Position numbers and translations under genes: made by a program
DNA from: an uncultured Roseobacter sp.
GTDB taxonomy: Bacteria; Pseudomonadota; Alphaproteobacteria; Rhodobacterales; Rhodobacteraceae
DNA length: 64,000 nucleotides
Direction of reading: 5' to 3'
Assembly: GCF_947499265.1 (NCBI RefSeq)
Contig: NZ_CANMNK010000005.1
Location: 180,173-244,172, forward strand
Shown here: positions 35,941-47,918 of the stretch, one piece after another
How positions within the stretch are numbered: position 1 is the stretch's first letter
Layout: every line of letters begins with the position of its first letter
The notes under the pieces: model-generated
The model's database searches: none
What the model saw: the letters and a program-made list of their open reading frames with translations, nothing else
Told to the model about the DNA's origin: nothing

Positions 35941-36339
35941 ATGAAAACCCTTCTTATCGCTGGTCTGACCAGCCTTGTTCTCGCGAGTACTGCCGTCGCC
36001 GGCAACACCAGCCAGAAATCCACATACACCCAGATGACCGGGCAAGAGATCAAAAGCGCGCTTGTCGGTAACTCCCTGCGCGGCGTAGACCGGTCGGGAA
36101 AATACGTTATCCACTACAGTTCCGACCGGAAAATGAAGATCGTGTACAACAAAAAACGGATCGAATCCGGTGTCTGGCGGATCAAGGGCAACAAGTATTG
36201 CCGCCGCTGGGCGAAGCTTGGCGGCGGCAAGGAACGCTGCGTGACCTTCCATCGCAACGGCAACAAGATCGTCTGGGTCCAGACGGGCAAGATTACCGAC
36301 CACTCGGTTCTGCTGCGCGGCAACCCCGCCAGATTGTGA
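35941..36339 (+). CDS. Small exported protein (DUF995-like)
   Basis: This 132-aa protein has a clear Sec signal (MKTLLIAGLTSLVLASTAVA) and a basic mature part. MTGQEIKSALVGNSLRGVDRSGKYVIHYSSDRKMKIV, GVWRIKGNKYCRRWAKLGGGKERC and VTFHRNGNKIVWV resemble the DUF995 pattern (G-N-T..., GxWRxxGxxxCxxW, C). The two Cys may form a disulfide. Start at 35941 with GGAGAGACAG upstream. Location is predicted periplasmic; the function is unknown. It stands between the cytochrome and the atp terminator with no partner gene. Confidence 0.72.
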   Translation: MKTLLIAGLTSLVLASTAVAGNTSQKSTYTQMTGQEIKSALVGNSLRGVDRSGKYVIHYSSDRKMKIVYNKKRIESGVWRIKGNKYCRRWAKLGGGKERCVTFHRNGNKIVWVQTGKITDHSVLLRGNPARL

Positions 36340-36531
36340 TGCGGCACCTTTCAACGGCCCCTGGCGACAGGCAGTAGGCATGGCATCGGGTCTGGCAACA
36401 CAGAGTGTGATCCCGCTTTATGCCTCCCACCCGGAACGCCGTCGCACACCACTTACGACCGCGGCTGCGGTACCGGACGTCGTAACATGGGCCAAGAGAA
36501 TCGGACCCATCCAACGCCGGTCGCAACGAGC

Positions 36532-36573
36532 AAAAATGGAAAGACCCCGCCGCGCAATGCGAGCGGGGTCTTT
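36532..36573 (-). terminator. Intrinsic terminator after the atp operon
   Basis: Perfect 11-bp stem AAAGACCCCGC / GCGGGGTCTTT with a 12-base loop. On the minus strand it is followed by CCATTTTTG, 21 bases after the atpC stop. It may also end transcription from the small exported gene on the plus strand. Confidence 0.75.
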
Positions 36574-36593
36574 CGTCTGTAATCAGGCGTTGT

Positions 36594-37019
36594 TCAGCGT
36601 GCTGAGATGCCGATGTGATCGCCTACCGCAACCATATCGGCGAGCAGTTTGGCGGCATCGTCGACCGGACCGGGTTCGTTCTCAAAGGCCGCTTTGGCGT
36701 TGTTCAACGCGTCTTCGGCCTCTTTGACCATTTCGGCCAGATGCTCCGCCGTCACCTCGGCGCGTGGCAACGCGCGCTCGGCCAGAACCGTGACACCGGC
36801 TGCCGTGATCTCGGCAAAACCACCGGTGACGACATATTCCGACGTCCCATCCGGGCCTTCGGTGCTCAGCAGGCCGGGGCGCAATGTCGTGATGGTGGGC
36901 GCATGGCCCGCCATCGCTGTCATATCGCCATCAGCGCCCGGGATCTGGACCGACACGACCTGCGCAGAGGCAAGCCGCCGCTCGGGCGAGACCAGGTCAA
37001 ATTGCGTCGTATCTGCCAT
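36594..37019 (-). CDS. atpC: ATP synthase F1 subunit epsilon
   Basis: This 141-aa F1 epsilon subunit has the N-terminal beta-sandwich ([43 protein letters not shown]) and a C-terminal helix. It couples the gamma rotor to the c-ring and regulates the enzyme. It is the last gene of the atpHAGDC operon, 12 bases after atpD, and is followed by a terminator. Confidence 0.96.
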   Translation of the reverse strand: MADTTQFDLVSPERRLASAQVVSVQIPGADGDMTAMAGHAPTITTLRPGLLSTEGPDGTSEYVVTGGFAEITAAGVTVLAERALPRAEVTAEHLAEMVKEAEDALNNAKAAFENEPGPVDDAAKLLADMVAVGDHIGISAR

Positions 37020-37031
37020 TAATCCGGCTCC

Positions 37032-38477
<1,446 letters not shown>

Positions 38478-39353
38478 TTAGAGCGCTTCCGCGCCCGAAA
38501 TGATTTCAATCAGCTCGTTGGTGATGACGGCCTGACGTGAGCGGTTGTACTGGATGGTCAGCTTGTCGATCATCTCACCCGCGTTGCGTGTCGCGTTGTC
38601 CATCGCAGACATCCGCGCGCCCTGTTCCGACGCGCCGTTCTCCAGCAAGCCCGCAAAGATCTGCGTGGCCACCCCGCGCGGCAGCAGATCCGCAAGGATC
38701 GCCTCTTCGGAGGGTTCATAGTCGAAGAGCGTTGAGGCCTCGTCACCCTCTTCCGCTTCGAAGGATGCCGGGATGATCTGCTGTGCGGTCGGGATTTGCG
38801 TGACCACATTCACGAACTTCGAATAGAAGAGCGTGGCCACGTCGAAATCGCCGCCATCAAACCGGCCGAGCACGTCTTTGGCGATGCCTTGAGCATCGAC
38901 GTAGCCGACGCGCTTGACCTCCGTCAGGTCGACATGGCCGATGTAGTACTGGCCATAGTCCCGCTTCATCTGGTCGCGGCCTTTTTTGCCGACGGTAAGG
39001 ATTTTGACCTCTTTACCTTCGCCCAAAAGCTTGTCCGCGTGGTTGCGCGCTAGTTTCGCGATGTTCGAGTTGAAGCCGCCACAGAGGCCGCGCTCCGACG
39101 TCATGACGATCAGCAACTGCACCTTGTCGCTGCCAGTGCCCGACAGCAATTTGGGGGCTGAATCCGATCCGCCGACCGACGCCGCCAGCCCCGCCATCAC
39201 GGCGTTGAACCGTTCCGTGTAGGGGCGCGACTGCTCGGCAGCCTCCTGCGCGCGGCGCAGCTTGGCCGCTGCAACCATCTGCATGGCTTTGGTGATCTTG
39301 CGGGTCGATTTGACCGACTCGATCCTGTTTTTCAGGTCCTTAAGACTGGGCAT
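38478..39353 (-). CDS. atpG: ATP synthase F1 subunit gamma
   Basis: This 291-aa rotor shaft protein begins [36 protein letters not shown] and ends with the conserved coiled-coil segment [54 protein letters not shown]. It transmits rotation from the membrane sector to the catalytic sites. It sits 11 bases after atpA in the operon. Confidence 0.98.
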   Translation of the reverse strand: MPSLKDLKNRIESVKSTRKITKAMQMVAAAKLRRAQEAAEQSRPYTERFNAVMAGLAASVGGSDSAPKLLSGTGSDKVQLLIVMTSERGLCGGFNSNIAKLARNHADKLLGEGKEVKILTVGKKGRDQMKRDYGQYYIGHVDLTEVKRVGYVDAQGIAKDVLGRFDGGDFDVATLFYSKFVNVVTQIPTAQQIIPASFEAEEGDEASTLFDYEPSEEAILADLLPRGVATQIFAGLLENGASEQGARMSAMDNATRNAGEMIDKLTIQYNRSRQAVITNELIEIISGAEAL

Positions 39354-39364
39354 GGGCCTACCTC

Positions 39365-40903
39365 TTAAGCGAAATCAGCGGCGAATTCGTTGAGAGCAGC
39401 TTTGATGCTGTCAGCGAGGTCGTCTTTCACCTTACGGTCGTTGTTGGTGATGTCGTCCAGCAGCGCCTGGTGCTTGGAGCGCAGATGCGCCAGCATACCG
39501 GCCTCAAAACGACCCACGTCCTTGACGTCAACCTTGTCGAGGAACCCGTTGGTGCCTGCGAAGATCACGCAAACGATTTCCGCGTTGGTCAGTGGCGAGT
39601 ATTGCGATTGCTTCATCAACTCGGTCAGACGCGCGCCGCGTGCCAGCAGCTGTTGGGTCGAGGCGTCGAGGTCAGAGCCGAACTGCGCGAAGGCCGCCAT
39701 TTCACGATACTGCGCGAGGGACAGTTTCACCGGGCCGGCCACCGAAGACATTGCCTTGGTCTGCGCCGAAGAGCCCACACGAGACACCGACAGACCGGTG
39801 TTCACGGCCGGGCGGATACCTTGGTAGAAGAGTTCGGTTTCCAGGAAGATCTGGCCGTCGGTGATCGAGATCACGTTGGTCGGAATAAAGGCCGACACGT
39901 CGCCACCTTGGGTCTCGATGATCGGCAGCGCTGTCAGCGAGCCGTTGCCCGCGTCATCGCCCAGCTTCGCGGAACGTTCCAGCAGACGGGAGTGCAGATA
40001 GAAAACGTCACCAGGATAGGCTTCACGGCCTGGTGGGCGGCGCAGCAGCAGCGACATCTGGCGATAGGACACGGCCTGTTTGGAGAGGTCATCATAGATG
40101 ATCAGCGCGTGGCGGCCATTGTCGCGGAAGTGCTCGGCCATGGCGGTCGCGGCATAAGGTGCCAGGAACTGCATCGGTGCTGGTTCGGAGGCTGTCGCGG
40201 CGACCACGATGGAGTATTCAATCGCGCCGGTTTCTTCGAGCTTCTTGACCAGCTGCGCCACGGTGGAGCGCTTCTGACCCACGGCGACATAGACGCAGTA
40301 GAGCTTTTTGCTCTCGTCGTCGCCCGCACCGTCGTTGTAGGATTTCTGGTTCAGGATCGCGTCCAGCGCCACAGCGGTTTTGCCAGTCTGACGGTCGCCG
40401 ATGATCAGCTCCCGCTGGCCACGGCCAATTGGGATCATGGAATCGACCGCTTTAAGGCCAGTCGCCATCGGTTCGTGGACTGATTTGCGCGGGATGATGC
40501 CCGGCGCTTTCACGTCCGCAACCGAGGAGGTCTTCGCATTGATCGGGCCTTTGCCGTCAATCGGGTTACCCAGACCGTCCACAACACGGCCCAGCAGCTC
40601 GTCACCGGTCGGTACGGACACGATGGAGTTGGTGCGCTTGACGGTATCGCCTTCTTTAATATCGCGGTCGGAGCCGAAGATCACCACACCGACGTTGTCG
40701 GATTCAAGGTTCAGCGCCATGCCCTGAATACCGCCGGGGAATTCGACCATCTCACCGGCTTGAACATTGTCCAAACCGTATACGCGCGCAATCCCGTCAC
40801 CGACGGAAAGCACCCGGCCAACCTCGGCCACTTCGGCTTCTTGACCGAAATTCTTGATCTGGTCCTTCAGGATCGCAGAAATCTCTGCTGCTTGGATACC
40901 CAT
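39365..40903 (-). CDS. atpA: ATP synthase F1 subunit alpha
   Basis: This 512-aa regulatory subunit has the N-terminal [13 protein letters not shown], the P-loop GDRQTGKT, the arginine-finger stretch and the C-terminal signature. It binds non-catalytic nucleotide and shapes the catalytic sites. Its ATG follows the atpH TAA with no gap; AGAGGTCGG inside the atpH end is the ribosome site. Fully typical of the family. Confidence 0.99.
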   Translation of the reverse strand: MGIQAAEISAILKDQIKNFGQEAEVAEVGRVLSVGDGIARVYGLDNVQAGEMVEFPGGIQGMALNLESDNVGVVIFGSDRDIKEGDTVKRTNSIVSVPTGDELLGRVVDGLGNPIDGKGPINAKTSSVADVKAPGIIPRKSVHEPMATGLKAVDSMIPIGRGQRELIIGDRQTGKTAVALDAILNQKSYNDGAGDDESKKLYCVYVAVGQKRSTVAQLVKKLEETGAIEYSIVVAATASEPAPMQFLAPYAATAMAEHFRDNGRHALIIYDDLSKQAVSYRQMSLLLRRPPGREAYPGDVFYLHSRLLERSAKLGDDAGNGSLTALPIIETQGGDVSAFIPTNVISITDGQIFLETELFYQGIRPAVNTGLSVSRVGSSAQTKAMSSVAGPVKLSLAQYREMAAFAQFGSDLDASTQQLLARGARLTELMKQSQYSPLTNAEIVCVIFAGTNGFLDKVDVKDVGRFEAGMLAHLRSKHQALLDDITNNDRKVKDDLADSIKAALNEFAADFA

Positions 40904-41464
40904 TTATCCGACCTCTTTCATTGCATTCTGGAGGGAATTCAGTTTCGAGCGGATCGACGTGTCGATCATGCGCGAACCAACTTTAACAATAAGACCGCCG
41001 ATGAGGCTTTCATCCACGGTCGCATTGAGTGTTACGGTTTTGCCTGTCGAGGCCTTCAATGACTTGGCCAGCTTGTCGGCCTGTGTTTTCGTCAGCGCCT
41101 TGGCCGAGACGACATCCGCCGTCACTTCGCCTTTTTCCGCAGCAATAATATCGCGTAGGGTTGCGACCAGTTGCGGCAGCACGAACAAGCGGCGGTTCTG
41201 CGCCATCAGCGCCAGCGTGTTGGCAAGCGTGTCCGACAGTTTCATTTTCTTGGAAAGGGCTGCGATGGCCGCGCCCTGTTCTTCGCGAGAGTAGATCGGC
41301 GAGTGGATCAAGGCCCGGAAATCTTCGCTGTCTGCAAGGGCGCCCTGTAGCGCGTCGAGGTCGGTCTCCAGCGCTTTGATGGCTTTTCCATCGCTGGCAA
41401 TTTCGTAGACTGCGGTGGCGTAACGCCCGGCAATACTCGTGGAAATCGAAGCTGGTTCTGACAC
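40904..41464 (-). CDS. atpH: ATP synthase F1 subunit delta
   Basis: This 186-aa stator subunit (OSCP-like) begins [37 protein letters not shown] and has the C-terminal block [36 protein letters not shown]. It links F1 to the peripheral stalk. The track uses a GTG at 41470. The GTG at 41464 is preferred because the AAAGG ribosome site lies 6 bases before it but abuts the first GTG. It is the first gene of the F1 operon; F0 genes are not in the window, as usual in alphaproteobacteria. Confidence 0.95.
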   Translation of the reverse strand: MSEPASISTSIAGRYATAVYEIASDGKAIKALETDLDALQGALADSEDFRALIHSPIYSREEQGAAIAALSKKMKLSDTLANTLALMAQNRRLFVLPQLVATLRDIIAAEKGEVTADVVSAKALTKTQADKLAKSLKASTGKTVTLNATVDESLIGGLIVKVGSRMIDTSIRSKLNSLQNAMKEVG

Positions 41465-41778
41465 ATCCACCCTTTCGATAGTCGGACCCGGATATGCGAA
41501 AAAGTCGCGTCACCGAGAGTGTTGGCGCGGCTTGAATTAACTCAAGACGTCGAAATCAGCGGTGATGTAGCAGAGAGGATCACACCCCGCAACATGAGAT
41601 AGTGAACCGCGATTTTGCGTCTTTTCCCATGATTTCAGCGGCTTGGCCCAGGTGCGACCGTTTGGCCCCTCAGAAAGTTTGCAAAATGGCGGCGTTATTA
41701 ACGGATTTTTCGATTCCCAAGCCACAAAATGCACCGTTTTGCGCAGCCATCGCCGCCGTAGCGGTGATCGTTTAATCG
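41465..41778. other. Intergenic region upstream of the atp operon
   Basis: I see no gene in these 314 bases. They must hold the atp promoter on the minus strand, but no hexamer pair is convincing. A near-palindrome CTTGAATTAACTCAAG (41531-41546) lies 67 bases before the atpH start. No clear terminator of the upstream methyltransferase gene is seen. Confidence 0.5.
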
Positions 41779-42513
41779 CTAAACCGGCTTGGCCGTGGGT
41801 TCCAAAACGGCGCTTGCACGCAATTTGCGCAGTGGCTCAACCTTGCCCTTGGGCGGATAGACCAGTTTCGTGGCTTCGACCATGAAAGCGCCGCCTGCCA
41901 TCATCGTTGGGACACGCCGCCCGAATTTTTCAAAAGCCGGGCCGAATTTCATCCACCACCGCTTGGTCGAGGGCACCTGATAAAGCGCGCCCGCATGGCG
42001 CTCCGGCAAAAACTGATGCTTGCGCAGTTGCGTTTCCAATTGTCCGGGCGAATAGGGCCTGCCATAGCCGAAGGGCGTGCGGTCCCGCCGCGCCCAAAGC
42101 CCCGCACGATTGGGGACAATGAAGAGGGCACGCCCCCCTGGCCCCAGGACGCGCCAGCATTCTTCCAACAGATCAGACGCCCGTTCAGACGTTTCCAGCC
42201 CATGCAAGACAACCAGCTTGTCCACATGCCCGGTTTCCAGCGGCCATTCCGTTTCCTCGGTCAGTACGGAGACATTGGGCTGGCCCGGCGGCCAGGGCAT
42301 CACCCCCTGTGGTCCGGGCATCAGTGCAATCACGCGGCGCGCATCCTTCAGATAGGGGCGCAACAGGGGGGCCGCGAACCCGAACCCGACAACGGTTTGT
42401 CCTTTTGCTTCAGGCCATATCTCCTGCATGCGCGCCTGCAGGCTCGCTTGCGCCGCCCGTCCCAGGGCGGAGCGATAATAGAAATTGCGCAGATCCTGCA
42501 CGTCCAGATGCAT
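41779..42513 (-). CDS. Class I SAM-dependent methyltransferase
   Basis: This 244-aa protein has a degenerate Rossmann methyltransferase core: [15 protein letters not shown] for the SAM loop, [40 protein letters not shown] for the central strands, and a basic C-terminus ([21 protein letters not shown]). It starts [25 protein letters not shown]. The substrate is unknown. It is divergent from gloB across about 60 bases, a pairing that suggests shared control; it lies upstream of the atp operon on the same strand. Confidence 0.82.
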   Translation of the reverse strand: MHLDVQDLRNFYYRSALGRAAQASLQARMQEIWPEAKGQTVVGFGFAAPLLRPYLKDARRVIALMPGPQGVMPWPPGQPNVSVLTEETEWPLETGHVDKLVVLHGLETSERASDLLEECWRVLGPGGRALFIVPNRAGLWARRDRTPFGYGRPYSPGQLETQLRKHQFLPERHAGALYQVPSTKRWWMKFGPAFEKFGRRVPTMMAGGAFMVEATKLVYPPKGKVEPLRKLRASAVLEPTAKPV

Positions 42514-42575
42514 TGCAGCCCGCCCCGGTATCGGTCACTCTGGTCAGAGTGTCGCAAAAGCCAAGGAAAATGACC

Positions 42576-43343
42576 ATGCCCCTCGAGATCGTGACCATCC
42601 CCTGCCTTTCGGACAATTACGCCTTTTTGGTGCATGACGATTCGACGGGCAAAACCGCCCTTGTGGATGTGCCTGAGGCCGAGCCCATCCTGCAGGCACT
42701 GTCCTCTCGGGGATGGCGGTTGGATGAGGCCTGGATCACCCACCACCACGCCGATCATGTTCAGGGATTGGACCGCGTGCTGCAGGATCACCCGGCCTCC
42801 GTCACAGGGGCCGCTGCAGATGCGCACCGCTTACCAGCGCTGAACCGCCGCGTTGGTGATGCTGAAACCTTCGATTTCGCCGGACACCAGGTTCAGGTGA
42901 TGGATGTGTCTGGTCATACCGTCGGTCATATCGCCTATTACATCCCCGACGCGGCGGCCGCTTTTACCGCCGACAGCCTGATGGCGCTGGGATGCGGACG
43001 TCTCTTTGAGGGGACGGCAGATCAGATGTGGACCAGCCTGAGCAAATTTGCCGCCCTGCCGCCAGAGACGCTGATTTGTTCCGGACATGAATATACCGCG
43101 TCCAATGCTAAGTTCGCATTAACCATTGATCCTGATAATCCTAGCCTTATATCCCGGAATGAAGAGATCGTTGCGGCGCGCGCTGCAGGGGTTCCCACCG
43201 TTCCCTCGACTTTGGCGCTGGAAATGGCAACAAATCCGTTCTTGCGCGCTGACGACCCTGACATTCGCCGCCTTTTGGGGCTCCCAGATGCATCGAACGT
43301 TGAGGTTTTTGCTGAAATCCGCGCCCGAAAGGATGCATTCTAA
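42576..43343 (+). CDS. gloB: Hydroxyacylglutathione hydrolase (glyoxalase II)
   Basis: This 255-aa metallo-beta-lactamase-fold enzyme hydrolyses S-lactoylglutathione to lactate and glutathione in methylglyoxal detoxification. It has the dinuclear metal motif THHHADHVQGLD, later His ligands in VSGHTVGHIAYY and ICSGHEYTASNAKFALTIDPDN, and the C-terminal helix typical of glyoxalase II. The start ATG at 42576 (MPLEIVTIPCLSDNY) has AAGGA 8 bases upstream; the ATG two codons earlier is too close to it. Confidence 0.95.
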   Translation: MPLEIVTIPCLSDNYAFLVHDDSTGKTALVDVPEAEPILQALSSRGWRLDEAWITHHHADHVQGLDRVLQDHPASVTGAAADAHRLPALNRRVGDAETFDFAGHQVQVMDVSGHTVGHIAYYIPDAAAAFTADSLMALGCGRLFEGTADQMWTSLSKFAALPPETLICSGHEYTASNAKFALTIDPDNPSLISRNEEIVAARAAGVPTVPSTLALEMATNPFLRADDPDIRRLLGLPDASNVEVFAEIRARKDAF

Positions 43344-43518
43344 CGCCCAAATCACAGCCTTTCATGTCGTCTTCACACAATTTGTGACTGAGAAAACGAA
43401 GAAAAAACTTGAAGCCGGGCTGCGATCAACCAAACTCTAATACTATGAGGCCATGGTCGGCTTACGGATCGGCAAGAATCAGATCCTCCACCGACCCCGA
43501 TCAGAAGGAGCGCTTATT

Positions 43519-45840
43519 GTGCCTTCATTTTCGACCACACTAGAACAGGCAATCCATTCTGCTTTGGCCCTTGCCAATGCACGACGGCATGAGTTTGCGA
43601 CACTTGAGCATCTTCTGCTGGCATTGATTGATGAGCCAGATGCGACCCGCGTGATGAAAGCCTGCAGCGTCGACATCGACGATCTGCGCGCCACGCTTGT
43701 AGAGTTTGTTGACGAGGACCTGAGCAATCTGGTCACCGACGTTGACGGCTCCGAAGCGGTGCCCACGGCGGCCTTCCAGCGCGTTATCCAACGCGCAGCT
43801 ATTCACGTGCAATCCTCCGGACGCACGGAGGTGACCGGCGCCAACGTGCTGGTTGCCATTTTCGCCGAGCGCGAGAGCAATGCGGCTTATTTCCTGCAAG
43901 AGCAGGATATGACGCGCTATGATGCGGTCAATTTCATCGCACACGGAGTGGCCAAGGATCCCGCGTTTGGGGAACAACGCCCCGTTTCAGGTGCCCCGGA
44001 GCATGAGGAAGAGGCGCAGGGCGTCACCGAAGGCGAGAAAAAGGAAAGTGCACTTGAGAAATACTGCGTGGATTTGAACGCCAAATCCCGCGAAGGCGAT
44101 ATCGACCCGCTCATCGGGCGGGATGCCGAGGTGGAGCGCTGTATTCAGGTGCTGTGCCGTCGCCGCAAAAACAACCCGCTTCTCGTGGGCGATCCCGGCG
44201 TTGGTAAGACCGCAATTGCGGAAGGGCTGGCACGCAAGATCGTCGCCGGTGAGACACCGGAGGTTTTGGAAAATACCACGATCTATTCGCTCGATATGGG
44301 CGCATTGCTGGCGGGCACACGTTACCGTGGTGATTTTGAGGAACGTCTGAAAGCTGTTGTTGCTGAGTTGGAACAACACGAAGACGCGGTGCTGTTCATC
44401 GATGAGATTCACACCGTGATTGGTGCCGGTGCAACTTCGGGTGGCGCAATGGATGCGTCAAACCTGCTGAAACCCGCTTTGGCAGGCGGAAAACTGCGGA
44501 CCATGGGGTCGACGACCTACAAAGAATTCCGTCAGCACTTTGAAAAAGATCGCGCCCTCAGCCGTCGGTTCCAGAAAATCGACGTTAATGAGCCGTCTGT
44601 CGAAGATGCGGTGAAAATCCTGCGAGGTTTGAAACCCTATTTCGAGGATCATCACTCGGTCAAATACACCGCCGATGCGATCAAATCCTCGGTGGAACTT
44701 GCGTCACGCTACATCAATGACCGGAAATTGCCGGACTCAGCAATCGATGTGATCGATGAAGCAGGTGCTGCGCAGCATCTGGTGGTGGCAGCGAAGCGAC
44801 GCAAAACCATTGGCACGAAGGAAATCGAGAATGTCGTGGCGAAGATTGCCCGCATTCCGCCGAAGAACGTCTCGAAAGACGATGCCGAAGTGCTCAAGGA
44901 CCTTGAGAACTCGCTCAAACGGGTGGTTTTTGGTCAGGACAAAGCGATCGAGGCACTGTCATCGGCCATCAAACTGGCGCGCGCAGGGCTGCGTGAACCT
45001 GAGAAGCCGATTGGCAACTACCTCTTTGCAGGCCCGACCGGCGTCGGCAAAACCGAGGTGGCAAAGCAGCTGGCCGATACCCTGGGTGTCGAACTGCTAC
45101 GGTTCGACATGTCCGAATACATGGAGAAACACGCCGTCAGCCGCCTGATCGGCGCCCCTCCGGGCTATGTTGGATTTGATCAGGGGGGCATGCTGACCGA
45201 TGGTGTGGATCAGCATCCGCACTGTGTGCTGCTGCTTGATGAGATGGAGAAGGCCCATCCGGACGTCTACAATATTCTGTTGCAGGTAATGGATCACGGC
45301 AAACTGACCGATCACAACGGGCGCACGGTGGATTTCCGCAATGTCGTTCTGATCATGACCTCGAACGCGGGTGCGGCGGAGCAAGCCAAGGAAGCCATCG
45401 GTTTTGGCCGTGACCGTCGCGAGGGCGAGGATACCGCCGCTATTGAGCGCACTTTCACGCCGGAATTCCGCAACCGGCTTGATGCTGTGATCAGCTTCTC
45501 GCCTCTGCCGAAGGAGGTTATCCTCCGCGTCGTCGAGAAGTTTGTGCTGCAGCTGGAAGCCCAGCTGATGGATCGCAACGTGACCATCGAACTGACCAAA
45601 CCGGCAGCGGAGTGGCTGGCCGATAAGGGCTACGATGCAAAAATGGGGGCACGACCGCTTGGCCGTGTCATTCAGGAGCATATCAAAAAGCCATTGGCCG
45701 AAGATTTGCTGTTCGGCAAGCTGGCTAAAGGTGGGATTGTCAAAGTGGGCGTCAAAGGTGGGGAAATCGATCTGAAGATCGAAGGCCCGGACAAACCGCG
45801 CCTTTCCGGCGATAAGCCACCTTTGCTGACGGCCGAATAA
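43519..45840 (+). CDS. clpA: ATP-dependent Clp protease ATP-binding subunit ClpA
   Basis: This 773-aa AAA+ unfoldase feeds substrates to ClpP. It has an N domain with the double Clp-N repeat ([31 protein letters not shown]), D1 Walker A GDPGVGKT and Walker B LFIDEIH, and D2 Walker A GPTGVGKT with [15 protein letters not shown]. The C-terminus has the ClpP-docking context. It starts at GTG 43519 ([10 protein letters not shown]), with AAGGAG 8 bases upstream; the track's extra 22 residues are leader. The adaptor gene clpS is not adjacent. A terminator follows. Confidence 0.97.
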   Translation: MPSFSTTLEQAIHSALALANARRHEFATLEHLLLALIDEPDATRVMKACSVDIDDLRATLVEFVDEDLSNLVTDVDGSEAVPTAAFQRVIQRAAIHVQSSGRTEVTGANVLVAIFAERESNAAYFLQEQDMTRYDAVNFIAHGVAKDPAFGEQRPVSGAPEHEEEAQGVTEGEKKESALEKYCVDLNAKSREGDIDPLIGRDAEVERCIQVLCRRRKNNPLLVGDPGVGKTAIAEGLARKIVAGETPEVLENTTIYSLDMGALLAGTRYRGDFEERLKAVVAELEQHEDAVLFIDEIHTVIGAGATSGGAMDASNLLKPALAGGKLRTMGSTTYKEFRQHFEKDRALSRRFQKIDVNEPSVEDAVKILRGLKPYFEDHHSVKYTADAIKSSVELASRYINDRKLPDSAIDVIDEAGAAQHLVVAAKRRKTIGTKEIENVVAKIARIPPKNVSKDDAEVLKDLENSLKRVVFGQDKAIEALSSAIKLARAGLREPEKPIGNYLFAGPTGVGKTEVAKQLADTLGVELLRFDMSEYMEKHAVSRLIGAPPGYVGFDQGGMLTDGVDQHPHCVLLLDEMEKAHPDVYNILLQVMDHGKLTDHNGRTVDFRNVVLIMTSNAGAAEQAKEAIGFGRDRREGEDTAAIERTFTPEFRNRLDAVISFSPLPKEVILRVVEKFVLQLEAQLMDRNVTIELTKPAAEWLADKGYDAKMGARPLGRVIQEHIKKPLAEDLLFGKLAKGGIVKVGVKGGEIDLKIEGPDKPRLSGDKPPLLTAE

Positions 45841-45860
45841 AGGTCATCTAAAAACAAGAC

Positions 45861-45897
45861 AAATCCCGTTGTGCTCATTCACGGCGGGATTTTTTTT
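45861..45897 (+). terminator. Intrinsic terminator after clpA
   Basis: Stem AAATCCCG / CGGGATTT with a 16-base loop followed by an uninterrupted T-run (T8), 20 bases after the clpA stop. Confidence 0.88.
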
Positions 45898-46008
45898 CGA
45901 GCGCCTGAAATCGCCTCACCCAGCTGGCGCAGCGTTCGACACATACACAGCAAATCGACTGACTGCGGACGCCTCGCCATCACGTCTGCACCTCCAAAAC
46001 GACCGGAT

Positions 46009-47916
46009 CTACTTTTCCGTGAACTTCAGCTCGATCCGGCGATTCAGCGCGCGAGCTTCTTCGGTATCATCTATCGCAACCGGCTGATATTGCCCAAAAC
46101 CGTTTGCGGCCAGCCTGTTTGGTGGAATGCCCAAGGCGTTCACCATGTATTTCACCACGGAGAGGGCGCGTCCCTGACTGAGTTCCCAGTTATCTGAGAA
46201 TTCACCAAAGCCCGACAGGGGCAGGTTGTCCGTATGACCGTCTACGCGGATGATCCAATCAATCTCTGGCGGGATGTCATCCGCGACACTCGCAATGATC
46301 CCGGCGACCTTGGCGACTTCACGCTGCCCCTCCTCGGAAAGGTCTGCACGCCCCGGCGCAAAGAGCACCTCTGAGGAAAACACAAACCGGTCGCCTTCGA
46401 TGCGCACTCCTTCCTGTCGTCCCAACACGTCGCGCAATCTGCCAAAAAACTCGGAACGGTATTGCTCCAGATCCTTGGCTTCCTCCGCCAAACGGGCAGC
46501 CTCTTCCTGCAGCCTGATCCGCTCTTTTTCCTCGAGTGCTGCGCGACGACGTTCTTCAGCCGCAACGCGGGCCAGCGCCGTGTTGAGATCAGACCCCAGT
46601 GATTGGAGCCGGACTTGAGAGGCCGCGTCTCTTGCCACCGCATCATCCAGGAGGGATTGCAGATCTCCCAATTGCGTGCGCAACGCCGCAACCTGTTGGT
46701 TCAGAAGTTCCGTTTGGCGTTGCGCTTCGGCGCTGATCTCTTCCTCCTGCGACAATGCCCGGCGCGCCTCTGCCAGCAGGGCGGCGCGCCGCTCGGCATC
46801 GGTGCTGGTATCCTCGGCAAGCGTTTCCGCCGCCAGCTTTGCAGCAAGCGCAGTGGCGAGTTGTTCACGCAAGCGTTGTTGTTCCACTTTGAGATCTGCT
46901 TGCTGCGTTTGCAGCGCCTGCTGATCAGTTTCGGCCTGTGATTGAGCCGCTTCCAATTCGGCACGCAACTCAGCTTCCGCTGCGCGCAGAGCTTCCGCTT
47001 GCTCTGCAGCGGACGCGGCAGTGCCCTCCAACCCATCGATCCGGAGCAAGGCGGCCGCCAGTTGGCTATCGAGATCGTTCTCAACCGCCCGTGCCGCAGC
47101 AAGAAGCGTCAACATGTCTTCCGCCTCCTTTCGCTGCGCCTCCAGCGCCAGGGTCATCGCCGTCAACTCAGCATCCGCATCCGCCAACCGCGCGCGCAGG
47201 GCCTCTGCGGCGGCAGCTTCCGCCAGCCTTGCGGCCTCCTCTTCGCTCAGCGCTTGTTCTGCATCCCCCAATTCTGCCGTTAACTGATCAACCTCACCCT
47301 CTGTCGCGGCATTTCGGGCCCGTAAGTCAGCGACCAGCGCGTCCAGTGCTTCACGGCGCGCGGCAGCAAGACGGGCGGCTTCAGCCTGCGCATCGATTTC
47401 CGTGCGTGCGGATGCCAAGGCGAGGTTGAGCGCCTCCTGTTCGCTCAGCAATTCCGCCTGTGTCTGCTCCAACGCATCGCGGGTTTCTTCCAATGCGGCA
47501 ACATCTCCGAGGGCCGTATCGCGCTGCGCGATCAGCGCCGCGACCTGTGCCTCAAAACTAGTGATCTGGGTTTGCGCTTCGCTCAAGGCCGCAGCCTGGG
47601 CGTCCCGTGTGGCGGTCAGCGTCGCGATACGGGTTTCCGCGTCGGTCAGTGACGCGCTCAATGCGCCGACGCGCGCTTCAAGATCGCTGCTGGTTTGCCG
47701 CTCAAGCCCAAGGGCCTGCGCCAAAGCAGCCACTTCCCCGGCAAGCTGGTCCAATTCGGTTTCCTGTCCGGTGATCCGTTCGGTCAACACAAATTGCACC
47801 ACCATGAAGATGGTCAGCACGAACATCAGCACCAACAGCAAACCCGTCATCGCATCGACAAACCCGGGCCAGATCGAAGCCTGAAAGCGTGTGCCGGTAC
47901 GTCGCGACAGCGCCAT
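46009..47916 (-). CDS. MotB/OmpA-like stator protein with very long coiled coil
   Basis: This 635-aa protein has one N-terminal membrane helix, PGFVDAMTGLLLVLMFVLTIFMVVQFV, with an Asp placed as in MotB/ExbD/ZorB proton channels. About 440 residues of Ala/Glu/Leu/Gln-rich coiled coil follow (residues about 50-490). A C-terminal OmpA/MotB peptidoglycan-binding domain ends it (FSSEVLFAPGRADLSEEG ... VDGHTDNLPLSGFGEFSDNWELSQGRA ... NRRIELKF). It should form a proton-driven stator with the MotA-like protein, whose gene ends 2 bases before this ATG. The function is unknown; no flagellar, Tol or Zorya effector genes are adjacent. Confidence 0.85.
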   Translation of the reverse strand: MALSRRTGTRFQASIWPGFVDAMTGLLLVLMFVLTIFMVVQFVLTERITGQETELDQLAGEVAALAQALGLERQTSSDLEARVGALSASLTDAETRIATLTATRDAQAAALSEAQTQITSFEAQVAALIAQRDTALGDVAALEETRDALEQTQAELLSEQEALNLALASARTEIDAQAEAARLAAARREALDALVADLRARNAATEGEVDQLTAELGDAEQALSEEEAARLAEAAAAEALRARLADADAELTAMTLALEAQRKEAEDMLTLLAAARAVENDLDSQLAAALLRIDGLEGTAASAAEQAEALRAAEAELRAELEAAQSQAETDQQALQTQQADLKVEQQRLREQLATALAAKLAAETLAEDTSTDAERRAALLAEARRALSQEEEISAEAQRQTELLNQQVAALRTQLGDLQSLLDDAVARDAASQVRLQSLGSDLNTALARVAAEERRRAALEEKERIRLQEEAARLAEEAKDLEQYRSEFFGRLRDVLGRQEGVRIEGDRFVFSSEVLFAPGRADLSEEGQREVAKVAGIIASVADDIPPEIDWIIRVDGHTDNLPLSGFGEFSDNWELSQGRALSVVKYMVNALGIPPNRLAANGFGQYQPVAIDDTEEARALNRRIELKFTEK

Positions 47917-47918
47917 GA

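Noticed and set aside
43344-43518. clpS adaptor gene upstream of clpA
   Set aside because: Neither strand holds an ORF with ClpS character in this 175-base gap; the track's extension of clpA here is leader sequence before the GTG start.
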